Positions 14,150 to 26,352 of a stretch of DNA of 64,000 nt are shown in pieces; the stretch's first letter is position 1; each line of letters opens with the position of its first letter. The notes under the pieces were generated by a model. The model saw only the letters and a program-made list of their open reading frames with translations, did not search any database and was not told the DNA's origin. The position numbers and the translations under genes are program-made. The DNA comes from Cinclus cinclus. Taxonomy: Eukaryota > Chordata > Aves > Passeriformes > Cinclidae. The stretch covers positions 18,200,258 through 18,264,257 of the forward strand of contig NC_085047.1 of the NCBI RefSeq assembly GCF_963662255.1, written 5' to 3'.

Positions 14150-14395
14150 CCTGTTTCAAGTTATGCCAGGGGAGGTTTAGATTGGATATTACAAAAAATT
14201 TCATCACTGAAGGGGTTGTCAAGCACTGGAACAGGTTGCCCAGGGAGGTGTTTGAGTCATTGTCCCTGGAGGTATCTAAAAGTGTAGATGTGGTGCTTAG
14301 GGACATGGTTTAGTGGTGGACTTGGCAGTGCTGGGTTAGCAGCTGGACTCAAGGATCTTAAGGGTCTTTTCCAATCTAAACAATTCTATGATTCT
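14150..14395 (+). mobile_element. CR1 LINE 3' fragment (~245 bp)
   Basis: The fragment begins at about 14153 with the end of the CR1 reverse-transcriptase ORF ('caagttatgccaggggaggtttagattgg', followed by the block that normally encodes a WNRLP-type motif). It then shows the 3' segment 'agggacatggtttagtggtggacttggcag' and the terminal 'caattctatgattct'. Its 3' untranslated region is of the same subfamily type as the long CR1 at 60608-61492, with the shared 'acttggcagtgctgg' block. It is strongly 5'-truncated and not coding. Confidence 0.93.
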
Positions 14396-16559
14396 TCATA
14401 TGGATCTACAGCAGAAAAGACAGCTCAAGATCCATCTGCTGTGCCTGGGATTATTTAGACATAGCTTTACCCGTCCCTCCTTGCCTGCAGGATTTAATGC
14501 TAAGAACAAAATGGCTTTGTTAACTTGCAGGCAGCATTTCTCAAGATGTCAGACCAGAATCAGTTAATCCTTAAGTGCTTAGGTCGCAGTGTAAAATCAG
14601 TTTGTAAAATCAATTATGTTATCCTGAAGTCCATTCATTTAGCCCAATTTCAGAATCTAAATTTTCCCACAGTGCTATTAAATTTTCTTGACTGGTTGTC
14701 ATCTTATAAAGGCTTTGCTGCAACCATGGGACCAAATGATACCAATTTCTCACTTATTCAGTAGCACACACTAATGGACTCAGCAAGCAACTTCCCTGTA
14801 AGAAAGATTTGCACAATCTGGCTACTCCTCAGCATAACAAAACTTATGAAATCACCTCATGAAGAGCCATGGGCTGCTGCCAATGAAGTGAATGGGAGGC
14901 TTGATATTGACATTAAGCAAGAATGTACATTATTGGACAGTGCACAAGAAAAGGCCAAAGGTTACCACTTGTTCCATTCTTCATAAACATCTACAGCTTG
15001 GAGAGGACTCAGGAAGACACTAATTTGATGTGTTCTGGGATAAGGTTATTTCAAGGCTTCTTTCTATATTTCATTTTCTTTTGCCCTTCTGAAAAACAAC
15101 ACATTTCCAGATTAATTCCTCATACTTTGTCTCAGCCCTAAAATGATTGGGGTTTTTTTCAGTGAAATAGAATAAAATCTCATCATTCATTTTGATTTAC
15201 AGGATAGTAAAATAGTTCCCAAATGCTTAAAAAGTGATTTTAGTTTGTTATTTTTTCCTGTGAAAGATTACTTAGATACAACTGAATACAACTGAAATTG
15301 CAAAGTAATCCCTTCTATATGACTGCTGTGAACTGAGAAATCTACCAGCTACTGAAGGGTGGAGCAGGACAAGGAAAGGATAAAGTTATATGAGTCTGTA
15401 GTTGTAACATTGAGTTTATGATCAATAGAAAATGTCATTTATTTTACACCTAGTTTATTAGGATTGCAAACTATTGCAGCCATGTAAGAATGGCATTGGC
15501 ATTAGGTTTCTGTTATGGACTGGCTTAAACCTCATTGAAACTGGTGTATTTATTTAGGATAAGAAGTTAGGTACATTTTTCTTTTCAAAGGTGAATGCAA
15601 GTCCGCTGGGAAAAAAAAAGGAAGACTGACATTAAGGAGAGCATTTCAGAGTATTTTTTCATGTGAAGGAAAGTGTAAGAAGAGCTAAAAATTGAGCAAC
15701 TGTGAAAAAGAGGAGGCTAAGGTGAAAGCCTAACCAGACTCTAATGATACCAGTCTAAAGCAGAAAATGTAAGCCAGGTTGCTGACTAAGGGAGTTGACT
15801 TTGTGGTCGGGAAAAATGTCTTTGGGATTTTTGGATAAATCATATTTTAAAGACATGCATTTATGGACTTAAAAAAGAAACAGAGAAAGAGACAGTCTAC
15901 TCCAAAGAACAGAAAACCAGTTACAAAGACAACTAAGTGATCCCCCAGTTTCTTCTACAGCTGGAATAATTTAGCGGGTCAGGAACTGTAGTGTTCAAGT
16001 TGGGCACAACTTTGATCATACAGCCCTAGGACAGTGAAGTCTTTGTCTAGAAAGACAACATCTAAACAGAATTTAATTTTTATTGCTGTGTCGTGATCAC
16101 AATTTTAAAGGTTACGAATGCAGGAAATTAAAATGTAGACATTTCACTGTAGTCATGACTCCACCAATTCAAACAGAAATGTCATGATTCATATTGTTGA
16201 ATGTCCATGTTACTCACAAATGCTCTGACAACTCTGCTGTGAGGGAAGCAATTATGTTGGAACTTGTCTTTAGTAAGTGAGCAACCTATTATCTCTTGAA
16301 TAGTTAAAATTTAATATTTCTACACCTTCATTTTTGTATAATATTTATCTAGCAATGGATTTCAATACATTTCACAGAAAGCAACTTGTTTTTATAGCTC
16401 TAAAGAGAAAGAAACATGAATACAACCTTGATTAGGAGTATTGCAAATTGCCAATTATTTTTTATTACTTTCACTCACTGTAGTCAAGTTAAATTAATGT
16501 TCCGAGATAAGAGACTTGACTAGACAAGTTGGGAGGGAGAGAATAGTGTGAATGACCTT
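14396..16559. other. Unique AT-rich DNA, no gene recognised
   Basis: No recognisable gene or transposable element. Short frames near 14525-15141 have no domain and no coding signal. Confidence 0.7.
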
Positions 16560-16599
16560 CAAGGTGAGGCAGATTGTACAGTGAGGAGTAGGATAAGGT

Positions 16600-16695
16600 A
16601 CAGCAGAGAGTGAAATGGAAGGGGGAAGGGAAAAAAGAAGTGAAAAAGAAAATACTCAGAGAATCAGAGAAACATGCAAAAGAGAAGAACTCAGT
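16600..16695. repeat. Purine-rich (A/G) tract on plus strand
   Basis: About 95 bases are overwhelmingly A and G, with a near-pure homopurine core at about 16616-16655. It is a low-complexity tract rather than a regular tandem repeat. Such tracts can adopt triplex structures in vitro. No function is inferred. Confidence 0.6.
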
Positions 16696-17370
16696 AGCTG
16701 CATTTTAAAAGGATAAGAGGTTAAAGTTCACTTATTGTAGTAAGAAAATGTAATCTAGTCGGAAGAGAGGATGATTGGAGCCAGTATTTTGTCCTGTAAT
16801 TGCTCTGAGTGTCAGGGAGAGAAGCATAGATTGCCATTGGAGAAAGTCATCCACAGAATAGCTCCCCAAGATATTAATGCAGACAAAACCCTCCTTTAAT
16901 ATTCCTAAAAGGTACAGGAAAGGGAATACAAACAAAATTGATACAGGGGTTTCCCTGTTACCAGCTTCATGGATATAGATGGAGGAATTTTGATACAAGG
17001 AAGAACAAATATGTTTGGATTTTTTCAAAGCAGGTTTTTTTTTTCATTCTAGTAGAATCCAAGAAGCTCTGCAATCGCAAGTCAAGAGCTGAGCTGTACT
17101 GGGCAGCAAGGGCTCCTGTACTTCAAAGGGTTGTGTACATAGGATGCCCTTCATGCCCCTTAACCAGTATCTTCTGACATTTTTACCTCCCCTTGATCAA
17201 GAGATGGAGAAGCTCTTGTTTATGACACCTAGACAGCAAATCCTCACATCCAGGAAATGTACTTCCTCTTCTCAGCAGGGAAATTCTTCTTCAATATAAG
17301 ACACCTTACTGCTCTTTCATATATATCCAAATTTCACATCATACTCATCTACATATAGGTAGATAGTATG
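16696..17370. other. Unique DNA, no gene recognised
   Basis: A minus-strand frame of 98 codons (16732-17028) and an overlapping plus-strand frame show no recognisable domain. A T-run lies at about 17036-17043. Confidence 0.7.
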
Positions 17371-17385
17371 TATATATATATATAT
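17371..17385. repeat. Short (TA)n microsatellite
   Basis: A perfect alternating T/A run of 15 bases, flanked by related tatg and acata sequence. Confidence 0.9.
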
Positions 17386-18539
17386 GTTTGCAAACATCAT
17401 ACAAGTAGCTAACTGTCTTGCTAGATGATTCACTTTATTTGTATTATCTCCTCTTTTTATAGTAATGCAGCTTTACTGAATTATTATCAGCAATTATTAG
17501 CATTTACAAGATTAAGACATGGGCTTTGCTCAGAAGGGTACAAGCCTTCACAACTTTATGACAGCTCTTGATATTTTTGCTAGACTGAGTTTGGGTCTTA
17601 AGGTTAAAATCACATAAGAGTCTTGATTTGATTTAATTTTAAAGCAAAATTTATACCCTCCATCATTGATAAGAAAAGTTTAAACTTGTAAAATCAGCAG
17701 GGTTTAAAAGTTATAAAATGAGAAGGCCAAGTAAATCCCTGCTACTTACTACTCCTAAAATGTGATCAGCGTATGAAAGAGTGCATACATGCGTGCATAT
17801 TTTAACTTAACACCATTTTTCAGCTTGGTTTGTGTTCACAAATCCTTGAGACTGACAATACTAACAATGAACCCTGCAACAAAAGTTGAATAGTTCAAAT
17901 TTTATGTAGAAATGTGGAAAGGACATCTCAAAGAGGAAAGTGGCATCATTATATCATGTGGGGTTTTGCTTGTTCTTGTCAGTTTTGCTGAACAACATGA
18001 AAGTGGGAAATTTTTTTCTTATGATCACTGCAAAACATTTTGTGCAATTTTTCCTTTGTTGGCTTTATAAGGAGACTGTAAGTGCATCCACTAAATATAA
18101 TGCTTCAGATATAGATCTGCTATTCTCCTGTCATATCTTAGTGATTTTGAACAAGCTCTTCTTTCAGATGTAGATCAGAGAAACAAGTAGGTGGTTGAAG
18201 AGGAAAAAAGGAAAAGCAAGAAATCCTTTTAAGTTTTTCTGGTGAGGACTCAGCACTGATGAAAGATTTCTACTGTTTAGATCATGTAACTTCCTGTTGT
18301 TTGAACTGTTTGAGTACTGAGGATCCTGTACTTGCTATGGCAGGAAGCATTTTTCTCCCACTGTCCCTCCCATGCTGAGATTCAAACGTGGATTGCATCT
18401 TTCATACTAGGAAAAGAACATACATTGCTTCCTTGAAAAGTTGATTTACTTGTATGATTTGCAGAGAGAAAGAAATTTTTCTAAGAACAGCCATATTGCA
18501 CTAAAGGGAGAAGCCAAATTTGAACCACAAATGTGGTAT

Positions 18540-18540
<1 letters not shown>
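17386..18540. other. Unique AT-rich DNA, no gene recognised
   Basis: No gene or known repeat is seen. A frame at 17940-18173 (77 codons) is hydrophobic but has no recognisable motif. Confidence 0.7.
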
Positions 18541-18571
<31 letters not shown>

Positions 18572-18572
18572 A
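18541..18572. repeat. (TAAA)8 microsatellite
   Basis: Eight perfect tetranucleotide copies. They are followed by a looser AT-rich stretch to about 18635 in which 'ttgata' recurs. Confidence 0.95.
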
Positions 18573-18759
18573 TATTTAATTTATAAATAATTGACAAATA
18601 GTTGATAAAAAATTGATAATTAATTAAGTAAGCCTATGGTGTTTTTAAAAATAAGGCTGTTACCTTTTATATTATTATGCTTTAATGTCACTATACTTCT
18701 AATTTCTACAAAGGAAAACCCCAAATTATCTCACAGAAAAGATCTCTTAAAATAGTTCC

Positions 18760-18797
18760 TTCTAGGTTTCCTAGAACATTTCCTTCTAGAAGGAAAT
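18760..18797. other. Two adjacent palindromes with heat-shock-element-like core
   Basis: At 18760-18776 the arms TTCTAGG and CCTAGAA are separated by TTT. Immediately after, at 18778-18797, lies a perfect 20-bp palindrome, ATTTCCTTCTAGAAGGAAAT. Both share the TTCTAG/CTAGAA core. TTCTAGAA is a TTC-nn-GAA dyad, the building block of heat-shock elements bound by HSF1. The structure is seen directly; binding is only a suggestion. Confidence 0.5.
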
Positions 18798-18935
18798 CAG
18801 TTCCTCCTGAAGAACCTTTACTCATTTTGTCCTTGCAAGACTACCAGACTAATTTTGAAAGCTCCCTTTAGCATCCAAAAAACTCTAAGTTGATTTCAGT
18901 TTTAGAAGCCTTTGATGCTAATCCACTGCTAGTAG

Positions 18936-19000
18936 CTATTCTATTCTATTCTATTCTATTCTATTCTATTCTATTCTATTCTATTCTATTCTATTCTATT
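18936..19000. repeat. (CTATT)13 pentanucleotide microsatellite
   Basis: Thirteen perfect copies of the pentamer CTATT, 65 bases, with no interruption. The lack of interruptions suggests a young or actively mutating array that is likely length-polymorphic. Confidence 0.98.
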
Positions 19001-19002
19001 CT

Positions 19003-20049
19003 CAAAAGCAACAGGAGAGAAAGCCTCAATGAAGAATTAAATCAAGTACAATCAAATTAAAGCAAATAGAAAACTAGATACAGTACTGGTTACCAGTTCT
19101 GAGAAATACCTCGAGGTAAATTAGCTCCTTTTTTTGCCTGCTTAGTCAGCTGCAATCTTTCCTCAGCTGTCTGACTGCAATTTCCCTCTTTATCCCTTTA
19201 AGAGCGGTCAGAATATCACAGCTTGATTCAGTACTCTGCTCATACCCGAGGGTACACCCACTGATCTCCAGCTACTGCTACAGAAGGATATGAGCAAACA
19301 ACGGGTTGGTTTTAGGGGTTTTTGTTGTTTTTTTTTCTCTTAATCAAACATGCTAGTCCTACTCAGGGATCTTTTTGACACCTTACGGTGCCTGAGCACA
19401 AGATGCCTCTGCTCAGGTAATTGAATTAAGGCCTAAGGATCAGACAACAATTATATTTCTTCCAAGCCAAACATCCTAAGAACACTATTCCAACAGCACA
19501 CGAGGCTGTTCCCACGGGGTTGACATCTTACTTTATAACAGGCTTCTCTGATTTGATGATCATCTAACTCTTAAAAAACAGTAGATATTAAAGCTTTATT
19601 TTTGCCTGGAAAGTAGTGACTATTCCTGGAAATATCTATCAAAAGTACAATTCATCCTTACAATGAACTAACATGTTAAAGCAACCAGAGGGAGAAGTTG
19701 CTTTCCCTCCATTAACTGTCCTTTACAACCTCATTGCACAGCTTTAATAAGCATGGATCCCATGCAGAGAATGAATTCAGAAGGATTAGATGGAGAACCA
19801 CTTTTATGAGCTGTAACTCCATCAAATGCTTATCTGTAGTGAATTACTCTACACCTCTTAAAAATAAAAGTAAATATTCAAATGCTATAGCTGGCCCTTT
19901 TTATGGTCTCCTTTCTAAATGATTTTCATCTGTTTTAATTCTGTGTAATATCATTGACTTAGTGGAGTTCACTCTGCTACATATCACTATGACTAAGGGT
20001 AGAAAGAGGACCAGGTTATTTTCTTAAACTTAAAGATTTTTCAACAAAA
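19003..20049. other. Unique DNA, no gene recognised
   Basis: A T/G-rich patch lies at about 19302-19341. No gene, RNA gene or known repeat is recognised. Confidence 0.7.
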
Positions 20050-20699
20050 ATGTCTTATGATGCCTAAAATACTTGCCAATAAAGCCAACTATGTTCTGGG
20101 CTGCATCCAAAGCAGCGTGGCCAGCAGATTGAGGGAGATGATTCTGCCCCTCTACTCTGCTCTTGTGAAATCCCACCTGGAGAACTTCATCCAGCTCTGG
20201 GGTCCCAGCACAGGAACAACATGGACCTGTTGGAATTAATCCAGAGGAGGGCCATGGAGATCATTGGAGGGATGGATCACATCTACTGTGAGGAAAGACT
20301 GAAAGAATTAGGATTGTTCAGCCTGACGAAGAGGAAGTTACTAGGAGACCTTATCAGAGTCTTTCAGTACTTGAAAGGGGCTTGTGAGAACCACAGGGGA
20401 AAACTTTTGAGCAGGGCCTGTTGTGATGAAACAAGGGGTGATGTTTTAAAGATAAAGGAGGGTTAATTTAGACTGCATACAAGAAGGAAGAGTTTGGGTT
20501 TTTTTAAATGAGGGTGGTAAAACACTGAAACAAGTTGTTCAGAGAGGTGGTAGATGCTCTTCTCTTGATAACATTCAAGGTCAGGTTGAAAGGAGCTCTG
20601 AGCAACCTGGTCTAGTGGAAGATGTCTCTGCTCTTTGCAGGGATTTTGAACTAGATGACCTTTAAAAAGTCCCTTCCATCTCAAACTATTCTATGACAC
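20050..20699 (+). mobile_element. CR1 LINE fragment (~650 bp) with decayed RT C-terminus
   Basis: The plus strand encodes the C-terminal part of the CR1 reverse-transcriptase ORF in two frames. A block ending in 'ILPLYSALV' followed by an 'QLWGPS' motif lies near 20140-20210. A frame shift follows near 20221, and the downstream block then includes 'MDLLELIQRRA' and 'ELGLFSL'. The 3' untranslated end follows, with 'ggtctagtggaagatgtc' and the final 'actattctatgac' near 20685. The shift and later stops mean no functional enzyme. The 5' edge is approximate. It belongs to the same broad subfamily as the fragment at 51448-52130. Confidence 0.95.
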
Positions 20700-21230
20700 T
20701 ATACACAAGCCATGGCCAACAGTTCCTCATATTTCAGCAGCTAAAGAGTCAGCCTTGCTAGCTGGGAGGAAAAAAATCCCAAATGTCTAAAAAGCACAGC
20801 AAGGACAGATAAGGGTTTTCTTGACAGCACTGACAAAGTTACAGAAGCCAGGAACCAAGGGACACAGTATCCCAAATGTTTTAATACTGTCCATTAGAAA
20901 GAGTCAAGAAATCACTCTCCACTGAGAACAGCTCTCCATATAAAAAACTTCAAATTAAATACTACCGTCTTTCCATCTGAAAGAAAATTTTATTTTAAAA
21001 TTAAATCTTATTTTGAAGTAGAAAAAATATCTCTCTCTGTGGTTCTAAAAAGAAAATAATTTGGGCTCAGAAGATTTCATTGTGCTTTACTACTGGGCCA
21101 TGGAAAAACCAGCTGCCTCTCATATTGGCAAACCAGTTAATCACTGTGAAATAGCAATTGTTTTGAATGGGTAATTGACTACAGGTGCAATGAATTATAC
21201 ATCTATTTTGGTATCCAAAGACAAAAAGAA
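20700..21230. other. Unique DNA, no gene recognised
   Basis: AT-rich sequence with no recognisable gene or repeat. Confidence 0.7.
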
Positions 21231-21339
21231 GTTGGGGCTTGTTTTGTTGGGATTTTTTTTGTTGTTTGGATGGAGGTGGCTTTTTTTTTTGTTGGTTGGG
21301 GGGTTGTGTGGGGTTTTGTTTGGTTGTTTTTTGTTTTTA
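21231..21339. repeat. G/T-rich low-complexity tract
   Basis: About 110 bases almost free of C and A on the plus strand, with T runs up to ten and G runs up to six. It mirrors the C/A tract at 2105-2266. Phe/Gly/Leu-rich or Asn/Lys/Pro-rich open frames through it are compositional artefacts. Confidence 0.85.
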
Positions 21340-23099
21340 TTTAAGACTGTTTCCTTTCTTAGGTAGCAGTTCTTTGGAAATTGTGATTCCTGGTACAACC
21401 TTAAGGATTGCCTTAAGAGACACAGTCTACAACACTGTAGGGAACAATAAAATCAAAGCATCTGCTTCTTTTATATTATTCTGAAGAAAAAGAGAGGAGA
21501 CAGTTCTGACAGAAAAAGAGGAACATGCAGGTTTGCGTTCTAAGATCTACAGTCAACATGGGGTGTTTTTATTGACCACTGTTACAAAGCAAGCATAGAG
21601 AAGAACCCTCAAATCCTATGATACACTGTATTTCTAAATTATATAACCTGTAGCCCTTCCCTGAGGATTCTTGCTCTGTGCTGCGAGGTGATAAAGAAGT
21701 TAACTAAATCAAGTTAAGTGAGAACAACAAACACTGCATAGAAAAAGTCCAAATATGAGCTAGAGTACTACTTGCTAGATGATACACATCAATCAAGAGC
21801 TCTGAAGAGCTGAATCATTTGTCACAAGAGGTTTCAAAATTGCTCTGCAAATTACACATTTAAGAAGAAACATCCCCTGCTTTGCAACATATGGTATATT
21901 TAGGATGCTACACAGCATCTGTTCAGCTTCACAAAGAAACCTCACACCACAGTTCCGCAATAGGAGGTAAAACAGAAGCTCCATTCCCAGAAACAACCCA
22001 GTCAGGAAAACTCTCACCTCCACAGTTGAAACTAGTAGGGAGGTCTTCTCCTGCCTTTGTCAAAGGGAGAGCATGAAAATCCTAGCACTTATTACTTCAT
22101 CCAAACCTTGAGAAAAAGTTATCTTTGCTAGATGAAGCCCATGTAACTGGTATATTCCAGCTGTGCCAGCTGCTTCGGGAATTTGCAACAACATACTGGA
22201 CAAGACACGTTATTTGGGATCTGGGCAAAGCTCTCCATCACAGGAAGACCACCACTTTCCACCAATCCCCTAATCTTTGATTCTCCTCGGCATTCCTTTC
22301 TCAGAAGCAGTTTGCAGGGCTGAGTCTCTGAAAATTTACAAATGCACATACATTAACAGCTTAATTTCACAGATGTTTTTACTCTGTCAACTCCTATTCT
22401 TCTGCCCCTCCTCATGTGTTTATCTTTTGCCTCCTTTCCGAGGGTCAGCCTGGTGCTATTTTTTCCATTAAACTTCAGAATAAGTAGAGGAAGTTACTCA
22501 GAGCTGTGTATGGTCTGTTGTACCAAGCCCATCTGTAAGATTCACCTCACCTGGGCACTGGGTGAAGCAATAGGCAGGCAGTTTTCCCCCTTCCTTATCA
22601 GCCCTGAAAATTTTGATCTACTAAATTTCTGAGGTGGAGGGCCAGCCTATGGTGATATAAAGACGTGGATTAATACTAGAACATGATATAAAACAAGCAG
22701 ATTGCTTCAGATCAGTCTCCTGTCTCCAGCAGTGACCCTACATAAACAGCCAAAGGAGAGAATGTCAGTGAGGTGTAATACTTCTCCTGGGTATTCTCCC
22801 TGCCATCAGCTATATTCAGGTGAGAGATTTCCTGATCCTCGTAAGATTTTTCTAGCTAATGACCCTCAAAGTGTTTCTCTCTCAAGTTCTTGTCTGCTTT
22901 CCTCTTGAAACCCTGTATCACCCATCTTGTAATAAAAGCTTTCTTTGGGAAGAAATTGCCCCACTCTATTACTTGTTGAATTAAGAATAAAGCTGAACAC
23001 ATTTCCTTGTGTTTCCTATGTCTTGAAAGGGTATAACACTGTTGAGGTGAAAAGAACAATACTGTTTCTCACGTTGGTGGAGGTTCTTAAGCTGTCCAC
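21340..23099. other. Unique DNA, no gene recognised
   Basis: Several frames of 60-80 codons overlap on both strands with no domain. A short Cys-containing stretch in a minus-strand frame near 22180-22215 is not a recognisable zinc finger. No transposable element is recognised. Confidence 0.7.
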
Positions 23100-23195
23100 C
23101 TAGAGATGGAAGAGAAAAGTGGGAGGGAAAGAATAGGGAAGGGAAGAATAAATGATAATAGGAAGAAGAAAATAAGAGATGGGAACAAAGTTTTC
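23100..23195. repeat. Purine-rich tract
   Basis: The plus strand is strongly A/G-biased for about 95 bases, with repeated 'gggaaag' and 'aagaa' elements but no fixed period. Confidence 0.55.
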
Positions 23196-24814
23196 TGAGC
23201 TTAACATTTTAGTCAGAAAGAGAAAGGATAGGACAAATATCTGGACTGTCTTCTGGGTTTAATACGGTAGAGTAAAAGTGAACAAGAAATTTTCATTAAA
23301 GTCTTCAAAGAAAGGTTATTCCCTATCGTGTAAAAAGCATTGATATGCACGCCTCCTATTAACTCTAATGAGAACTAGACATGCAAATCTTCTCAGAGAA
23401 CTCCCATCGAGTTTTGTGTATAAATCCTGCAAGAAACGATAGGTTAATAGGCCCATGGGTATGAAACAATTGCATGCTTATTAACCTCTGGAGTTTTTCT
23501 TGAAAATAACTCTAATGACTACTGTGTTTTTTTGATAGAATCATGGCAACATAGCTATGTTGAATTCCCCCTATGCTGTTACGTAGAAGGTAATGCTTAC
23601 AACTGGTAAACCACACAGCAGAGGATTTAGTCACAACCAGTCACTGACTAAATTATGTCTTATACTGGCTGCTGAATGTCACTCAGATTGTTCATTAATT
23701 TGATACACTTGTTGCTTTTTCCTCATAATCAAGTATATGTATATGTATTCATATATATTTATGAAAAAATATGATTATTTATGTTTGCCATGCCTAAGCC
23801 TTATTTGATATGATTATTTGTAAATAATCATTGAGACTGGATATGTGTCACTGCAGTGTCCTCCTTCAAATGATGCATCTTAATATTTGGAAAGTAATGG
23901 TCCACATCCTTGGTGACATTGAAGCCAAAGATCACTAGGAGTGTGTGCCACTTCCTCAGCCGCTACCTCTTACCACCAGAAACTCTTTGATGGGTTCCTC
24001 ACTGGGATTCCACTCTCTCTGTAGGCCAGGGAGTGCATTCCTTTAGTTGCTGATAATTACATCTTAAACAGCAAGAGAGGTTCACAGTCCTGTGACACCT
24101 TCAACTTGAAAAGATGAATTGAAGTACTAGATGATAATTTTGTAGTCTCCAGCACTTTTTGGAAGCAGGAAACTGCTTTTACACTCAATTTGGAGAAAAT
24201 AAATTCTCAGTGGCAATCATCTTGTACAGCGATGCTCAGGATGTTTAGTCATGGAGCCTTGCAGACAGACACCATGTGAGTTGATCTACCTATCTCTCTG
24301 TCTGTGTTCATGGTTTTATTTTGATCTTCTATTTGATATTTACCTATTGCAGGGGTTTTGCCTGTAACAAGTGACCAGCTCCCCAATGATTTCTGAATTT
24401 TCCTGGTCACCTTACAGACTTGGTGCTGCCTGGGCTGCTTAGGAAAGTCACTGTTTCACATGAAGTAAGAAGGCCCCAGAATTAAGTGATGACAGCTGAA
24501 TCCACAAAGTTTAACAAGACTTTTGCTTAAACAAAAGTTTAAAGCAGAAAAAAAGCGCTAATAAGCTGGATTCTGCCTTGCTTTATATTTCTGTGTCTGT
24601 GTACTTTGTGACTATCATATTGTGTATTATCAAGATAACTAAATGATGACTCTCTCACGGTAATTTTCATAAAACTAGAAAAAGAAGAGAAAACAATGAA
24701 GAGAATTCAGGACATTTAGGCTGAATACCACCTCAATTTTCTAACAGTGAGCAGTATTGGAACTTTTGCAGAGAAGATTTCTCTCATATTTAGGACAATT
24801 CTGCAGAAAGGAAA
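23196..24814. other. Unique AT-rich DNA with a direct repeat and hairpin, no gene
   Basis: A 12-bp direct repeat, 'atatgattattt', occurs at 23770 and again at about 23809. The second copy forms the left arm of a palindrome at 23811-23830 (9-bp arms TGATTATTT and AAATAATCA, 2-nt centre). A smaller hairpin (ACTTTTG / CAAAAGT, 6-nt loop) lies at 24519-24538. No gene is recognised. Confidence 0.65.
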
Positions 24815-24872
24815 ACAGTAAAATAAAAGAGAGGGGGGAAAAAAGAATAAAAGAGAAAAAAAGTAAAAGATT
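24815..24872. repeat. Purine-rich A/G tract
   Basis: A low-complexity A/G tract with a few T, including a 'gagagggggg' core and long A runs. Confidence 0.6.
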
Positions 24873-26247
24873 GTGAGATTGCTTTTGCTGAATGGGAGCC
24901 ATGCAAGTTGTTCACTGCAGCATCTAATAGCTTCCTAATCTATACTGCTTCTGCAGCCACTAGATTGCTACTGAGCTTGATAATGGAACATCACAACTGA
25001 GAGTAAACATAAATCTGTTGATTTTTTTTCTCTAAGAGCATAAGTCAGCCAAGATCTCCACACTATAGCAACTGGCTTGGAACAGAAGGTGACAAACTAC
25101 GAAATATCCCCAGGCTACAAAAATCAGACTGCAATCCACTAGGTGTGTGGTGTCATGATGCATGGGTCTTCCTGGCTTTGGGACATGCTCTCCTTGCTGT
25201 CCCTGAGACTGCACACTCTGATCAAAGCCTAGCAGGAGTCAAGCGCCAGTTTGAAAACACTGCTGCCTTTATTTGCAATCAGCTTTGATACAAAAAAACC
25301 ATCATTTTGACTCATTATTCCCAAAACAATTGAGGCTTCTATACCTTCTAGTATGCTTGCAGTTAACAGCACCACAATTTACAGCTTTTCTTTGAGTACC
25401 TCCGCACTCCCATCCACTGTCGGAACATGCTTAATGAAAGTCATTTCTGCAAAAGATAAGAACCACTTTTTCTTTACAGGGGCTTTAAATTGTAATGGTA
25501 TATTAAACCACAACTATGGATTGGAAGGGTAAAAAAACCACAACGACACGATTAGGCATTGAAACACTCAGTAAAACTGTTACTTATAATGAGTAAGAAG
25601 ATGAAGATGTACAAATAAAAGCACAGCATGTTTTCTTTTGAGAGTCCTTATTAATGAGAGGGACTGTGGGGCTTCTGTATTAAACAGCCAATGAACAGCA
25701 GCCATTTACATCCGAACAAATTGATCCAAGCAAGATTAGCAGAGCTGGGGGACAGATTTCAAGCCTCTCATTACTTTATATGGAGGCAGATTTTAGATAG
25801 GACTGCCTCCTCCAACAGTGTTGTCCCTGAATACTGTCTGAGAGGCAATTTCTGTGCACACTGGGTTTTCATGGAGGCCAAGGGTGATGAAGGGAAATGG
25901 GCACTTTGATCCTGCTGATCTGAGATGGAGCGAAAGCATCCATCTTCCATCAATTTTTAAAATAATCTCAGGTTTTTCTTTCCTTGGGAGGAACAAGTAT
26001 GAATGTATTTGTTGGTTGTCACACCACTGGGAACTGTATTGAGATTCAACAAATTGTTGGAAACACTTGAAAAGTGCATTTCAATTATATTTGGAGATTT
26101 TCTTTTTACAACTTTGTCATGCATCAGAATCAGGAATTTTTCAACAGCAGAAGCAGGAATAGCTTTTCATGGAAAGCTGCCAATCTCCTGACATGTCTCT
26201 AGGAAAAGATAAGTGAAGCAAGAAAATGAAGAGATGTTTCAGTGTTG
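24873..26247. other. Unique DNA, no gene recognised
   Basis: Frames of 60-72 codons at 25691-26042 overlap on both strands without a recognisable domain. No repeats are seen. Confidence 0.7.
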
Positions 26248-26352
26248 ATTTTTTGTTTGTTTGTTTTTGTTTGGTTTTTTGTTTGTTTGTTTTTGTTGTT
26301 TGTTTTATTTAAGGTGTATATATATTTACATATATATATATATATATATATA
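26248..26352. repeat. Compound microsatellite: (GTTT)n-like tract then (TA)11
   Basis: A T-rich tract of GTTT units with expanded T runs (about 26248-26310) is followed, after a short linker, by a perfect (TA)11 at 26331-26352. Compound arrays of this kind are typical length-variable loci. Confidence 0.92.

Noticed and set aside
21175..21484. Phe/Gly/Leu-rich plus-strand and Asn/Lys/Pro-rich minus-strand frames
   Set aside because: They are compositional artefacts of the G/T-rich tract.
22128..22349. Cys-rich stretch in a minus-strand frame that might suggest a zinc finger
   Set aside because: Cysteine spacing does not fit a known finger and the frame is short.
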